Assembly: GCF_030145815.1 (NCBI RefSeq)
Contig: NZ_JAIXHL010000004.1
Coordinates: 145,507 to 209,506 of the forward strand
Reading direction: 5' to 3'
Source of the DNA: Sphingomonas sp.
Lineage (GTDB): Bacteria > Pseudomonadota > Alphaproteobacteria > Sphingomonadales > Sphingomonadaceae
DNA length: 64,000 nt
Below the pieces are notes generated by a model that saw only the letters and a program-made list of their open reading frames with translations, did not search any database and was not told the origin of the DNA. How positions within the stretch are numbered: position 1 is the stretch's first letter; each line of letters begins with the position of its first letter. This document shows, one piece after another, positions 41,317 to 50,703 of this stretch. The position numbers and the translations under genes were made by a program.

Positions 41317-42732
41317 TCAGGGAACGGTCACCGTCTTGAATTCTATGCCCTTTAGTTCCGGCAAAGCCTGAAGCTGTGGCGTGACAACCTTGAGGTCGCC
41401 AACGACGACCAAAGTCAACTTGTCGAGGGGAAAGCGCTTCGCCGCCTCGCTGATCTGCGCATTGGTGACACTCAGCGTCGCCGGGACATAATTGTCGAGC
41501 CAGTCGCGCGGCAGACCCAGCGCATCACGCGTCGCCAGCGTGTTGACCAGCGCGCCCGGCGTCGAATTCTGGATCGCGAACAGCCCGGCCATATATTGCC
41601 GCATCCCGTTCGCTTCCTCATCGCCCGGCGGAGTCGTCTGCAGCTCGCGGATTTCCTTGAACACCTCGGTCAGCGACGGACCCGTGGCGGTCGTCGTGAC
41701 ATCGGCGTTGAACGTCCACACCGCATTGGTCGGCAGCAACGACACACCCGACCCCGGCGAATAGGTATAGCCCTTATTCTCCCGGATATTGCGCGTGATG
41801 CGCGAGCTGAACGATCCGCCCAGCAACGCATTCATCACCCGCGTCGGGATATCGCCCGGCGTCCCGGCGTCGGGCGCGGGGAACACCAGGTTGATCGTCG
41901 ATTGCGGCGCACCCGGCCGGTCGATCAGCAGCACCTGCGGCCCCTGCTTGGGATTCACCGGGATCAGCGCCCGCTCCGGCCCGGCGGTCCAGCCGCCGAA
42001 CGCCTTCTCGACCGCCGCCTTCACCGCCGCTGCATCGAAGCGCCCGGCGATGTAGAGGTGCGACCGCTTCGCCCCGAAATTGGCGGCATGCCATGCCTTG
42101 AGCTTGCCCGCGTCATATGCGTTGAACTGCGCCGGGGTCGGCAGCACCCGGCCATAGGGATGGTCGGTGCCATAATAGGCGCGCGTCACCGCCGCATTGG
42201 CCAGCGTCCCCGGCTGGGTCAGCGCGATCGCGAGGCGGCGGTTCCAGTTGGCCTTGACCCGCGCCAGTTCGGCCTCGGGAAAGCTCGGCCGCTGCGCGAC
42301 ATCGGCGACCAGTCCGATCGCATCCGTGATCCGCTCCGACAGCACGTTGATCGACACGCCGGAGGAGGTCGAACCCGACCCGGTGCCGATGCCGCCACCC
42401 ATCTCGGCCGCCTTTTGCGCGATCTGCGCGGCGGTCATGCCGCCCGCGCCCTCGCGCATCATGTCGAGCGTCAGTCCCGCGAGCCAGGTATCCGGCCCTT
42501 CATCGATCGACCCGGTATAGGTCTGCAGCGACACCACCGCCTTGGGCACGACGCCATAGGGGATCAGCGTCACCTTCATCCCGTTGGCCAGGACATAGGT
42601 TTCGCTCGCCGGCACCTTGAACGGCTTGGGCGCGGGGATTGGCGGCGGGGTCGAGGGAAGCTCCTGCGCGGCGACGCCCATCGGCGCGGCGAGCAGGGCA
42701 GCAGCCGTCAGGCTGGCGATCATGCGGCGCAT
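41317..42732 (-). CDS. M16-family peptidase-like protein, non-catalytic partner
   Basis: A 471-aa exported M16 homologue (signal IASLTAAALLAAPMGVAAQ). The fold is recognisable from VLANGMKVTLIPYGVVPKAV, GSFSSRITRNIRENKGYTYS and the carboxyl duplicated domain, but the HxxEH zinc motif is missing at the expected place (LDMMREGAGG), so it should be inactive. It sits one base after the catalytic gene with a strong ribosome-binding site (AAGGAGG); such pairs work as heterodimers. Confidence 0.87.
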   Translation of the reverse strand: MRRMIASLTAAALLAAPMGVAAQELPSTPPPIPAPKPFKVPASETYVLANGMKVTLIPYGVVPKAVVSLQTYTGSIDEGPDTWLAGLTLDMMREGAGGMTAAQIAQKAAEMGGGIGTGSGSTSSGVSINVLSERITDAIGLVADVAQRPSFPEAELARVKANWNRRLAIALTQPGTLANAAVTRAYYGTDHPYGRVLPTPAQFNAYDAGKLKAWHAANFGAKRSHLYIAGRFDAAAVKAAVEKAFGGWTAGPERALIPVNPKQGPQVLLIDRPGAPQSTINLVFPAPDAGTPGDIPTRVMNALLGGSFSSRITRNIRENKGYTYSPGSGVSLLPTNAVWTFNADVTTTATGPSLTEVFKEIRELQTTPPGDEEANGMRQYMAGLFAIQNSTPGALVNTLATRDALGLPRDWLDNYVPATLSVTNAQISEAAKRFPLDKLTLVVVGDLKVVTPQLQALPELKGIEFKTVTVP

Positions 42733-42733
42733 C

Positions 42734-44155
42734 TCACTTGCCTCCTTGCTGAGCGGCGGGCGCGGCGGGCTGGGCCGCACCGGGATCGATGACATAGATC
42801 GAGCGGTTGGTCGGGCGCAGATATTCCTGCGCCGTCTTCTGGATCAGCTCGGGCGTCACCTTGGCGAACCCGTCCTCAAGGCCGTTGACCTTGCTCGGGT
42901 CATTGTCGAACAGCGCATAGACCGCGAGCAGGTCGATGAGGCCAATGCGCCCCGTCCCGTCGATCGTCGAATAAAGCGAGGAACGCATCTTGGTCCGCGC
43001 CCGCGCCAGCTCCTCCGGCGTCACCTTCTTGGTCCGCAGCTCTTCGATCACTGCGTCCACCGCCGCCTTGATCTCGTCGCGGCTGCGATTGGCGTCATGC
43101 GTGAAGTTGAAGCTCCACAGCATCGGCCCCTGATAGTTGAACATGTTGCCCAGCGGGAAGTTGATCCCGCCGCCAACCTCGCCCGCAATCCCGGTCTCGG
43201 CGACCAGCTTGCGATACAGGCGGCTGTCATTGCCCTTGACCAGCATCTGGTCGATCAGGCCCATCGCATACCATTCGGGCGTGCCGCGCGCGGGGACATG
43301 GTATCCCGCTGCCCAGCCGGGCTTGGGCGCCAGAGCGTCGGTGCGCGCGCGGAACTTCTCCGCGGTCTGGCGCGGCTCGCTGATGTCGGGAAGCTTGACC
43401 GGCGGCGCCTTGGGCATCCAGCCATAATATTTCTCGACCATCGCCTTGGTCGCGGCATAATCGATGTCGCCCGCGACCACGAGCACGGCGTTGGACGGCT
43501 TGTAGAAGCTGTCGAAGAACTGCTTGGCGTCCGCGACGGTCGCCGCCTCGATCTCCTTCAGCTCGCCGTAGAAATTGTGGCTATTGTACCAGTTGGTATT
43601 CGCCAGCATCGGCAGGTCGATCCACGACCAGGTGCTGTAGGGCTGGTTGAGGACGTTGACCTTGACCTCGTTCCCCACGACGCCCTGCTGGTTCTTCAGC
43701 ACCTCGTCGTTGATCACCGGCGCGGACATGCGATCCGCCTCGAGCCACAGCATCCGCTCCAGCGCGTTGGACGGCACCACCTCGAAATAGTTGGTGAAGT
43801 CGTAGCGGGTCGACCCGTTCAGGATGCCGCCGGCGTTGCTGATCGTGCTGATATGCACGCCCTTGGGCGCGTTCTTTGACCCCTGGAACAGCAGATGCTC
43901 GAACAGATGCGCAAAGCCGGTGCGCTCGCGCGGCTCGATGCGGAATCCGATGCCGTAATAGACGCCGACCGTCACCGTCGGGCTCAGCGTGTCTTTCGCC
44001 AGGACCACGCGCAGGCCATTGGGCAGCGTGAAATACTGGATCTCGACCTGTAGCTTGGCCGGCGCGGTCTGCGCCGCTGCGGGCGTCGCGGCGAGCCCCA
44101 GCGGCAGCACCGCCCCGGCCAGCGCAAGCGCGATCATCCATCGTTTCCCTGTCAT
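42734..44155 (-). CDS. M16-family zinc metallopeptidase, catalytic subunit
   Basis: A 473-aa exported peptidase with signal peptide ending ATPAAAQ. The inverted zinc motif H83-L-F-E86-H87 (FAHLFEHLLFQGSKNAP) is intact, with the third ligand expected in MLWLEADRM. M16 enzymes (pitrilysin/processing peptidase) degrade peptides in a clamshell chamber. It is first in a two-gene operon with the HxxEH-less partner. An imperfect inverted repeat at 44178-44201 lies just upstream. Confidence 0.93.
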   Translation of the reverse strand: MTGKRWMIALALAGAVLPLGLAATPAAAQTAPAKLQVEIQYFTLPNGLRVVLAKDTLSPTVTVGVYYGIGFRIEPRERTGFAHLFEHLLFQGSKNAPKGVHISTISNAGGILNGSTRYDFTNYFEVVPSNALERMLWLEADRMSAPVINDEVLKNQQGVVGNEVKVNVLNQPYSTWSWIDLPMLANTNWYNSHNFYGELKEIEAATVADAKQFFDSFYKPSNAVLVVAGDIDYAATKAMVEKYYGWMPKAPPVKLPDISEPRQTAEKFRARTDALAPKPGWAAGYHVPARGTPEWYAMGLIDQMLVKGNDSRLYRKLVAETGIAGEVGGGINFPLGNMFNYQGPMLWSFNFTHDANRSRDEIKAAVDAVIEELRTKKVTPEELARARTKMRSSLYSTIDGTGRIGLIDLLAVYALFDNDPSKVNGLEDGFAKVTPELIQKTAQEYLRPTNRSIYVIDPGAAQPAAPAAQQGGK

Positions 44156-44177
44156 GGCAATCCCCTCTGACTCGTCA

Positions 44178-44201
44178 GCTGTATTAGCCTATCAGTACAG
44201 C
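44178..44201. promoter_or_regulatory. Inverted repeat upstream of the M16 operon, candidate operator
   Basis: Perfect outer arms gctgta / tacagc with a 12-base centre; the longer half-sites gctgtattag and gctgtactga agree at seven of ten positions. Its centre is about 34 bp before the M16 ATG, nearly the same place as the better palindrome (53906-53929) before the DUF885 peptidase gene, with a similar tgta(a/t)t half-site. Confidence 0.4.
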
Positions 44202-44292
44202 GCGCGAGGGCAAGGGGCGCTGGCCGAAGATCAGCGACGGGTTGCTAAGGTTCGCTCATCATCCGCCGTGCTGAGGTGCGGCGGCACACACG

Positions 44293-45399
44293 TCAGCGGC
44301 GTGACAGGCGCCAGTTGATCTCGACCGCCAACCGGTAATCGCGCCCGGCGCGCGCCATTTCGCGCTGCGCCGCGGCGTCGAAACTTGGATAGGCCGCGAT
44401 GCGTGCCCGCAACGCCTGGTCCTGCAGCCGCAACAGCGTGCGCGACGTCGCCGCACCGTCGGGCAGTCCCGCATAGTCGCGGGCAACATAGCCATAGGTC
44501 GCGATCAGGCCGGGATGGGTCGCGACATGATAGCGCCGCTGCTGATCCAGCGCCTGCAACGACAGACTCGCCGCCTCAGCCGCGCGTCCCTGCAGATGGA
44601 TCACGCGGGCAAGCCGGCCCAGCACGAGCCAGCGACGGCGTTCGGGTTCATAGGCCAACAAGGCGCGGAACACGGTTTCCGCCGCTGCATGTTGCCCCGC
44701 TTTCTCGAACTCATCGGCCAATTGCGCGGAGATCCTGCGGGACCAGAACCAGCGTGAATCGTCGCTTTGCCGCACCTCGCCAGGTTTGATCGCCGCCATC
44801 AGCGTATCCGCCCGTTCGGCCATCTCGGCGGCCTGGATGGCGTGGGTTGCAACCTTCGCCATGTCACGCCGCGCCAGGTAAATTCGCACCAGCGCCAAAT
44901 GGAAATCGCTCTGCTCCCCGTGCACGGCGGGATCAGTCCCGGCAGAACGGGCGATGGCCTGCCGGAGCACCGTCTCCGCCGCGACGACATCGAGAGTCTT
45001 GTCCCGCAGGCCGACCCGGCGCTCGGCTTCCGTCGCTGTCGCGGGGACCGGAGCGCTCGCCACGAACACGCCGACGCGCCATTTGGATTCGGCATAGCGC
45101 TCCATGACCGTGTCGCCCGTCCGGCTGGCAGCGGTCATCAGAGCGCCATAAAACTCACTGCACGGCTTCACATCCGCCAGCACGGCTTCACAGTCGGCGG
45201 CGATCTCCTCCCAGATCCGCTGGGCGGTGCGAAAATCGGCCTCCTTGGCAGCCTTTTGCGCAGCAAGTCGACGTGCCGTCTTCTCCGCCCGGAATGCGTC
45301 GAGGCGCCGCTCCTCCCCATCCGTCAGCGCGAGCGCCTGACCCGCTACCGCCGGCATGGCGATGCTGCACAGCATGGCGAAAAGAAGAATGCATCGCAT
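44293..45399 (-). CDS. Secreted TPR-like protein, unknown function
   Basis: A 368-aa protein with a signal peptide (MRCILLFAMLCSIAMPAVAG) and all-helical body with TPR-like pairs: FRTAQRIWEEIAADCEAVLA, AAETVFRALLAYEPERRRWL and RAAEAASLSLQALDQQRRYH. Periplasmic by prediction. Its general design recalls the two tandem secreted TPR proteins at 48.7-52.1 kb, but I see no strong motif-level match. Probably monocistronic. Confidence 0.65.
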   Translation of the reverse strand: MRCILLFAMLCSIAMPAVAGQALALTDGEERRLDAFRAEKTARRLAAQKAAKEADFRTAQRIWEEIAADCEAVLADVKPCSEFYGALMTAASRTGDTVMERYAESKWRVGVFVASAPVPATATEAERRVGLRDKTLDVVAAETVLRQAIARSAGTDPAVHGEQSDFHLALVRIYLARRDMAKVATHAIQAAEMAERADTLMAAIKPGEVRQSDDSRWFWSRRISAQLADEFEKAGQHAAAETVFRALLAYEPERRRWLVLGRLARVIHLQGRAAEAASLSLQALDQQRRYHVATHPGLIATYGYVARDYAGLPDGAATSRTLLRLQDQALRARIAAYPSFDAAAQREMARAGRDYRLAVEINWRLSRR

Positions 45400-45469
45400 C
45401 CGATGTCTGTATCACAGCCGCAACGAACGTCGATCGGTCGCTTTCGGTGCCGCCACGCCGACGCCGGCG

Positions 45470-46225
45470 TCAGATCCCGCCCTGCGTGACTTCGCGCCCC
45501 GTCGCCTCCAGTTGCGCAGTCAGGTCGGCCAGACACGCCGCGACCACCGCATCATCGGTCGCGCGGACGACGAAATTCGCGCCCACCCGCCCCTCCCGGA
45601 AGAACGGGTAGCTGCCGATCGCCACGCCTTCATGCGCCTTCTCGGTCGCGCGCAGGATGTCGGCGACCTCGCTCTCGGCGACCCAGCAGCCAATCGTCCC
45701 GCTCACCACCGGCTTGCCACCCTCCAGCGTGCCGGTCAGCGCGTCGAGCATCCCCGCGGTGATATGCGGCACGCCCGCCATGATGAAGATATTGCCGACG
45801 CGGATGCCCGGCGCACCCGACATGCGGTTGGGGATCAGGTCCGCCCCTTCCGGCACCCGCGCCATCCGCAACCGCGCCTCGGTCAACCCGCCGCGCGTCT
45901 CGTAATAGCGCTCCAGCACCGCACGCGCCTCGGGATGCACCACCACCGGCACGCCCAGCGCCGCCGCGATCGCATCGACGGTGATGTCGTCATGCGTCGG
46001 CCCGATCCCGCCGGTGGTGAAGCAATAATCGTATCCGGTGCGGATCGCATCGACCGCCGCGACGATCCGCTCCTGCACATCGGGAACCACGCGCACTTCG
46101 GACAGGCGAATGCCCTGCACGTTCAGCCAGATCGCGACCTGCGCGACATTCTTGTCCTGGGTCCGACCCGACAGGATCTCGTCCCCGATGATGACCAGCC
46201 CGGCGGTCCAGATGCGCTCGCTCAT
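45470..46225 (-). CDS. CinA/MoaB-like molybdopterin-binding domain protein
   Basis: A 251-aa stand-alone MoCF_biosynth domain: AGLVIIGDEILSGRTQDKN, then CFTTGGIGPTHDDITVDAIA, the signature of CinA amino domains and MoaB/MogA. The carboxyl CinA deamidase domain (NMN deamidase) is absent, so it is the short form, with a nucleotide-pyrophosphatase or regulatory role unproven. It is divergent from map with 54 bp between starts. Confidence 0.85.
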   Translation of the reverse strand: MSERIWTAGLVIIGDEILSGRTQDKNVAQVAIWLNVQGIRLSEVRVVPDVQERIVAAVDAIRTGYDYCFTTGGIGPTHDDITVDAIAAALGVPVVVHPEARAVLERYYETRGGLTEARLRMARVPEGADLIPNRMSGAPGIRVGNIFIMAGVPHITAGMLDALTGTLEGGKPVVSGTIGCWVAESEVADILRATEKAHEGVAIGSYPFFREGRVGANFVVRATDDAVVAACLADLTAQLEATGREVTQGGI

Positions 46226-46279
46226 AAACCCGCCATAGCGTGCGTCTCCGCGCTCGCAAAGTTGCCCTTTAGGCCCTAT

Positions 46280-47116
46280 ATGGCGCGCATGACTGAATAT
46301 GTTGCCGTAACCGCCGACACCAATTTCGCCCGCGACGGGGCGATCAAACTCTACGGCCCCGACGGGTTCGCTGGCATGCGCGCCGCAGGCAAGCTCGCCG
46401 CCGAGATTCTCGACGCGCTCGTGCCGCATGTCGTGCCCGGCGTGACCACGGCGGAGCTGGACGATATCGTCCGCCGCATGACGCTCGACGGCGGCGCGGT
46501 CCCGGCGACGCTCGGCTATCGCGGCTATACGCATAGCTGCTGCATCAGCATCAACCATGTCGTGTGCCACGGCATTCCGGGCAACAAGACGCTGAAGGAC
46601 GGCGACATCGTCAATATCGACGTGACGCCCCTGCTCGACGGCTGGCACGGCGATACCAGCCGCATGTACCTCGTCGGCGATGTGCCGTTGAAGGCCAAGC
46701 GGCTGGTCGACGTCACCTATGAATGCCTGATGATCGGCATCGAAATGGCCAAGCCCGGCAACACGATGGGCGATATCGGCCACGCGATTCAGCGCCATGC
46801 CGAAAAGCACCGCTACGGCGTCGTCCGCGACTTCTGCGGCCACGGCCTTGGCCGCGTATTCCATGACGCGCCCGAAGTGGTCCATGTCGGCCGCCCCGGC
46901 ACCGGGCCTGAGCTCAAGCCCGGCATGTTCTTCACGATCGAACCAATGATCAACATCGGTCGCCCGGACGTGAAGCTGCTCGACGATGGCTGGACGGCGG
47001 TGACGCGCGACCGCTCGCTCTCGGCCCAGTTCGAACATTCGATCGGGATCACCGAGACCGGCTGCGAAATCTTTACCCAGTCGCCCACCGGCCGCCACAA
47101 CCCGCCCTACGCATAA
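46280..47116 (+). CDS. map: Type I methionine aminopeptidase
   Basis: A 278-aa aminopeptidase that removes initiator Met. Dinuclear metal ligands are visible: NIDVTPLLDGWHGDTSRMYL (two Asp), CGHGLGR (His), FFTIEPM (Glu) and AQFEHSIGI (Glu). A second in-frame ATG at 46289 (M-T-E-Y-V) may be the true start; neither has a convincing ribosome-binding site. It is followed by a 60-aa gene sharing its last base. Confidence 0.95.
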   Translation: MARMTEYVAVTADTNFARDGAIKLYGPDGFAGMRAAGKLAAEILDALVPHVVPGVTTAELDDIVRRMTLDGGAVPATLGYRGYTHSCCISINHVVCHGIPGNKTLKDGDIVNIDVTPLLDGWHGDTSRMYLVGDVPLKAKRLVDVTYECLMIGIEMAKPGNTMGDIGHAIQRHAEKHRYGVVRDFCGHGLGRVFHDAPEVVHVGRPGTGPELKPGMFFTIEPMINIGRPDVKLLDDGWTAVTRDRSLSAQFEHSIGITETGCEIFTQSPTGRHNPPYA

Positions 47117-47298
47117 TGGCCGAAGGAAAGTTCGAACGTCACCGCCAACCCTGGCGGCAGGACGAGATTCAGAAGCTGCACACGCTGGCGAAGAAGGGCA
47201 TGGCGCTCAAGGCCATCGCCAAGGCGCTGACCCGCAGCGAGGAATCGGTCAGGGACCGCGCCAAGGAAGACGGCCTGTCGATCGCGAAGTTGCGGTGA
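47116..47298 (+). CDS. 60-aa SANT/Myb-like small HTH protein
   Basis: A short basic helical protein: RQPWRQDEIQKLHTLAKKGM, then ALKAIAKALTRSEESVRDRA. The W-x-x-x-E-I-x-x-L pattern with a following helix-turn-helix resembles GcrA/SANT-like DNA-binding units. Its ATG overlaps the map stop (TAATG), so it is translationally coupled. Function unknown. Confidence 0.65.
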   Translation: MAEGKFERHRQPWRQDEIQKLHTLAKKGMALKAIAKALTRSEESVRDRAKEDGLSIAKLR

Positions 47299-47307
47299 AC
47301 GATCCAA

Positions 47308-47433
47308 TCCTCCCCGGAACGGGGAGGGGGACCATCCGCAGGATGGTGGAGGGGGCCCGAGGCAACGGATTCCATCGCCTCGGGCCCCCTCCGTCAGCGC
47401 TGCGCGCTGCCACCTCCCCGTTCCGGGGAGGAT
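47308..47433. repeat. Palindromic dispersed repeat, copy 3
   Basis: Starts tcctccccggaacggggagg, ends ccgttccggggaggat, with inner arms gggcccgaggcaacgga and gcctcgggccccctccgtca. It is nearly identical to copy 1 minus its insert. Its right end supplies GGGGAGG directly before the ATG of the next gene at 47435, so the element appears to act as that gene's ribosome-binding site. Confidence 0.88.
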
Positions 47434-47434
47434 T

Positions 47435-48604
47435 ATGACCTACGACGCCATCATCCTCGGCGCAGGCGCAGCCGGCCTGATGTGCGCGCTCACCGCGGGC
47501 CAGCGCGGGCGGCGCGTGCTGCTGATCGACCATGCCGATCAGGTCGGGAAAAAGATCCTCATCTCCGGCGGCGGGCGGTGCAACTTCACCAATCTCGGCA
47601 TCGCGCCCGACCGGTACCTCTCCGCCAACCCGCATTTCGCCAAGTCCGCGCTGCGCCGCTATACCCAGCATGACTTTATCGAGCTGGTCGATCGCCACGG
47701 CATCGCCTGGCACGAAAAGACGCTCGGCCAGCTCTTCTGCGACGGCAGCGCCAGGCAGATCGTCGCGATGCTGCTGGACGAGTGCGACAAGGGCAGCGTC
47801 GAAATCGCCCTCGGCCACGCGATCCGCGACGTGACCCACGCCGACGGCAGCTACACCGTCACCTGGGGCGACCGCACCGCCACCGCCCGCGCGCTCGTCA
47901 TCGCCACCGGCGGGCCTTCCATCCCCAAGATGGGCGCGACCGGCTTCGCCTATGACCTCGCGCGCAAGTTCGGCCTCAAGGTGGTCGAACCCCGCCCCGC
48001 GCTCGTCCCGCTCACCCTCGGCGGCGACGAAGTGCTGTTCCGCGAACTCTCCGGCGTCGCCGCCCCAGTCGCCGCCCGTGCCGGGAAAACCAGCTTCCGC
48101 GAAGCCGCACTCTTCACCCATCGCGGCCTGTCCGGCCCCGCGATCCTGCAGATCAGCTCCTATTGGCGGCACGGCCAACCGGTCGAAATCGACTTCCTCC
48201 CCGACCGCGCCCCTGGCTGGCTGACGCAAGCCAAACACGCCGCACCGCGCACGACGCTGCGCAAGCTGCTCGGCGACGCCCTCCCCAACCGCCTCGCCGA
48301 CACGCTCGCCGACCAACTCGCGCTCGACGGTGAACTCCAGAACACGGCCGACAAGCGCCTAGCCGAAGCCGAGCGCCAGCTGGCCGCCTGGACCTTCCAC
48401 CCCAACGGCACCGAAGGCTATGCCAAGGCCGAAGTGACGATCGGCGGCATCAGCACCGCCGACCTATCGTCGCAAACCATGGAAGCCCGCACCGTCCCCG
48501 GCCTCTACGCGATCGGCGAAGCGGTCGACGTCACCGGCTGGCTCGGCGGCTATAATTTCCAATGGGCCTGGTCGAGCGGCTGGGCTGCGGGAATGGCGGT
48601 ATAA
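47435..48604 (+). CDS. NAD(P)/FAD-dependent oxidoreductase, BaiN/HI0933-like flavoprotein
   Basis: A 389-aa flavoprotein: Rossmann FAD motif IILGAGAAGLMCALTAG, then KKILISGGGRCNFTN (the family hallmark) and GLYAIGEAVDVTGWLGGYNF near the end. The HI0933 group includes BaiN-type and RdsA reductases; substrate unknown. Its ribosome-binding site (GGGGAGG three bases from ATG) is contributed by the repeat element upstream. Cytosolic. Confidence 0.9.
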   Translation: MTYDAIILGAGAAGLMCALTAGQRGRRVLLIDHADQVGKKILISGGGRCNFTNLGIAPDRYLSANPHFAKSALRRYTQHDFIELVDRHGIAWHEKTLGQLFCDGSARQIVAMLLDECDKGSVEIALGHAIRDVTHADGSYTVTWGDRTATARALVIATGGPSIPKMGATGFAYDLARKFGLKVVEPRPALVPLTLGGDEVLFRELSGVAAPVAARAGKTSFREAALFTHRGLSGPAILQISSYWRHGQPVEIDFLPDRAPGWLTQAKHAAPRTTLRKLLGDALPNRLADTLADQLALDGELQNTADKRLAEAERQLAAWTFHPNGTEGYAKAEVTIGGISTADLSSQTMEARTVPGLYAIGEAVDVTGWLGGYNFQWAWSSGWAAGMAV

Positions 48605-48717
48605 GTCTCGATCAACCCTCCCCCTTGCGGGGCAGGATTGAAAAGCGGAAGCCCCGCCCGATTTCGACCGTTGCCGCCTCCGCCACCCGCTGCCACAACG
48701 CCGCGCGGGAGGATCGC

Positions 48718-50703
48718 ATGCGTACCACCGTTCTGGCCGTCGGCCTGCTCGTCGCCTTGCCCGCGCAGGCGCAGGATGCCCCTGCCCCGCCCGCAGTCCA
48801 GCTCCCCGCCGTCCCACCCGAAACTCAGGCCCGCGCCGACACCCTGCTTATCCAGGCAACCGAACATCTCATCGCCGGCCGCCGCGCCGACGCCGCGCCG
48901 CTGATCCGCGAAGCCATCGCCCTTGCCGGCCCCGCCGCCGATGTCGCCCTGCTTCAGGACATGACCCAGTTCGACGTCTACTCGCGCTGGCTCGAAGCTC
49001 GTAGCGCGGCGATGAAGGCACGCGACTTCGCGACCTTTTCCGGTTGGGCGTGGCGGACCAGCGCCTATAATCTGCTGCGCGCGGCGGAGCGAACCGGGGA
49101 GAGCGGCGCGGTCAAACCCGACGATATCGATGACCTGTTCTACATGACCTACGGCCTCGTCCTCGCCGAAGAAGAAGCCCGCGCCCGCGCCTTCATCGCC
49201 CCGTTCCTCGCCGCATCCGACCCGGCATTCGAAACCGCCTTCGCCAAGGACATGGCGCAGCGTGCGGTCAGCGTCCAGAATTGGGGTGGGCAGGACAAGC
49301 CCCGCGCCGCGCGCCTCGTCGCCTTCGCCATCGCCGCGTTCGACCGCCCCGCCGCCCGCGCGCCCGATCCGGTGCGCGACCTCTACCGCGTGCAGGGCGT
49401 GATCCTGCGCACCGCCGGAGACTTTGCCGGAGCCCGCGCCGCCTTTGCCAAGGCGCGCAAGCCCGGCACCCCGCCCGCCGACGCCGAACTCGCATTGATG
49501 TTCGCAATGGGCGAAGTCGACGCCGGTATCCGCGCCGTGCAGCAACTGGTCGGCGACAGCCCCGGCAGCGCCCTAACCCGCCGCGCCGCCGACCGGCTGA
49601 TCGAGGTCGCTGGTCAGACCGGTAGCGGCAACGCCGCCACCATCGCCATCTATGAACGCGTCTGGCCGATCTATCTGCGCCTGCTCAAATTCGACGACCT
49701 CGCGCTGCAAAATGCCGGATCGATCCTCGCCAACCTCTATGTCGAAACCGGCGACCCGGCCAAGGCCGAACCGATCCTGACCAGCCTGCTCGCCAGCGCC
49801 GAGAAACGCTGGGGCCCGGAGTCAAACGGCGCATTGGGCTATGTCATCGAACTTGCCGGCGCGGTGGAGGCCCAGAACCGCATGGCCGAGGCCGAACTCC
49901 TCTACCGCCGCATCTGGGCGCTCTCGTTGCGCTACGACAATTTCGAGGGCAATGACTCGCGTGAGGCGTTCGCCGGGATCACCCGCACCCTGCTCGCGCG
50001 CGGACTGGTCGCCGACGCGCTCGCCTTCACCGCCGACGGCATCGCCCGCGTCCGCGCCGCAAAGGACGTCAATGAATGGCGGCGCATGTTCTACCTGCTC
50101 GCCCGCGCCGACGCGCTCGAGGCATCCGGTGCGCTCGCCGAGGCCGAGGCGCATGCGCGCGAGGCGCTGGCGCTGGGCGACAGCGACGACAAGATGAACA
50201 TTGCCGCGATGTTCGACGATCCGAACGTCTTCGCCCGCGCCCGCCTCGCCCATCTCCTCGAACGCCAGGGTCGCGCCGCGCAGGCCGAGCCGATCCGCCG
50301 CCTGTTGCTGGCGAAGATCGAGGGCAACGACATGATCCCGTGGGAAGGCGAATACCGCACCGAAGCCCTGCGCGCACTCGCCGCCAACCTGACGCTGCAG
50401 GGCAAGGAGGAAGGCGCAAAGCTGTTCGCCGAGCGTATCGCCGCCGCCACCCGCATCTACGGCACCGACAGTCCGCAGCTATTGGACGTCGCCGAACCCT
50501 TCGCCCGCGCGCTGCTCCAGTCCGGCCGCCCCGGCGCCGCCCTCACCCCCGCCCGCATCGCGCTCGCCGCCCGCACCTCCGCCCGCTTCACCGGCGACGC
50601 CGCCCGCGCCAACCTCAGCGACCTCGCGCTGGCCCGCAAACGCACCGAAGCCGCAAGGCTGATGGTCGAAGCGGCGTGGAAGGCGAGCGGGGCCGGCGGG
50701 TGA
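48718..50703 (+). CDS. Secreted TPR-like protein 1
   Basis: A 661-aa protein with a signal peptide (VLAVGLLVALPAQAQ) and many helical TPR-like pairs (RADTLLIQATEHLIAGRRAD, AMAEAELLYRRIWALS-type, AKAEPILTSLLASAEKRWGP). It ends RLMVEAAWKASGAGG, like its neighbour's RLMVEAAWKASR, and both share LDVAEPFARALLQSGRPGAA / LEVADPFARALLRAGRAGDA, so the two are tandem paralogues. GGGAGG precedes the ATG. Periplasmic; function unknown. Confidence 0.8.
   Translation: MRTTVLAVGLLVALPAQAQDAPAPPAVQLPAVPPETQARADTLLIQATEHLIAGRRADAAPLIREAIALAGPAADVALLQDMTQFDVYSRWLEARSAAMKARDFATFSGWAWRTSAYNLLRAAERTGESGAVKPDDIDDLFYMTYGLVLAEEEARARAFIAPFLAASDPAFETAFAKDMAQRAVSVQNWGGQDKPRAARLVAFAIAAFDRPAARAPDPVRDLYRVQGVILRTAGDFAGARAAFAKARKPGTPPADAELALMFAMGEVDAGIRAVQQLVGDSPGSALTRRAADRLIEVAGQTGSGNAATIAIYERVWPIYLRLLKFDDLALQNAGSILANLYVETGDPAKAEPILTSLLASAEKRWGPESNGALGYVIELAGAVEAQNRMAEAELLYRRIWALSLRYDNFEGNDSREAFAGITRTLLARGLVADALAFTADGIARVRAAKDVNEWRRMFYLLARADALEASGALAEAEAHAREALALGDSDDKMNIAAMFDDPNVFARARLAHLLERQGRAAQAEPIRRLLLAKIEGNDMIPWEGEYRTEALRALAANLTLQGKEEGAKLFAERIAAATRIYGTDSPQLLDVAEPFARALLQSGRPGAALTPARIALAARTSARFTGDAARANLSDLALARKRTEAARLMVEAAWKASGAGG

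Noticed and set aside
41304..41321. LexA box at the M16 operon end (repeated GTTC)
   Set aside because: The GTTC copies are 16 bp apart rather than seven, and the site is at a stop codon; it is a simple palindrome.
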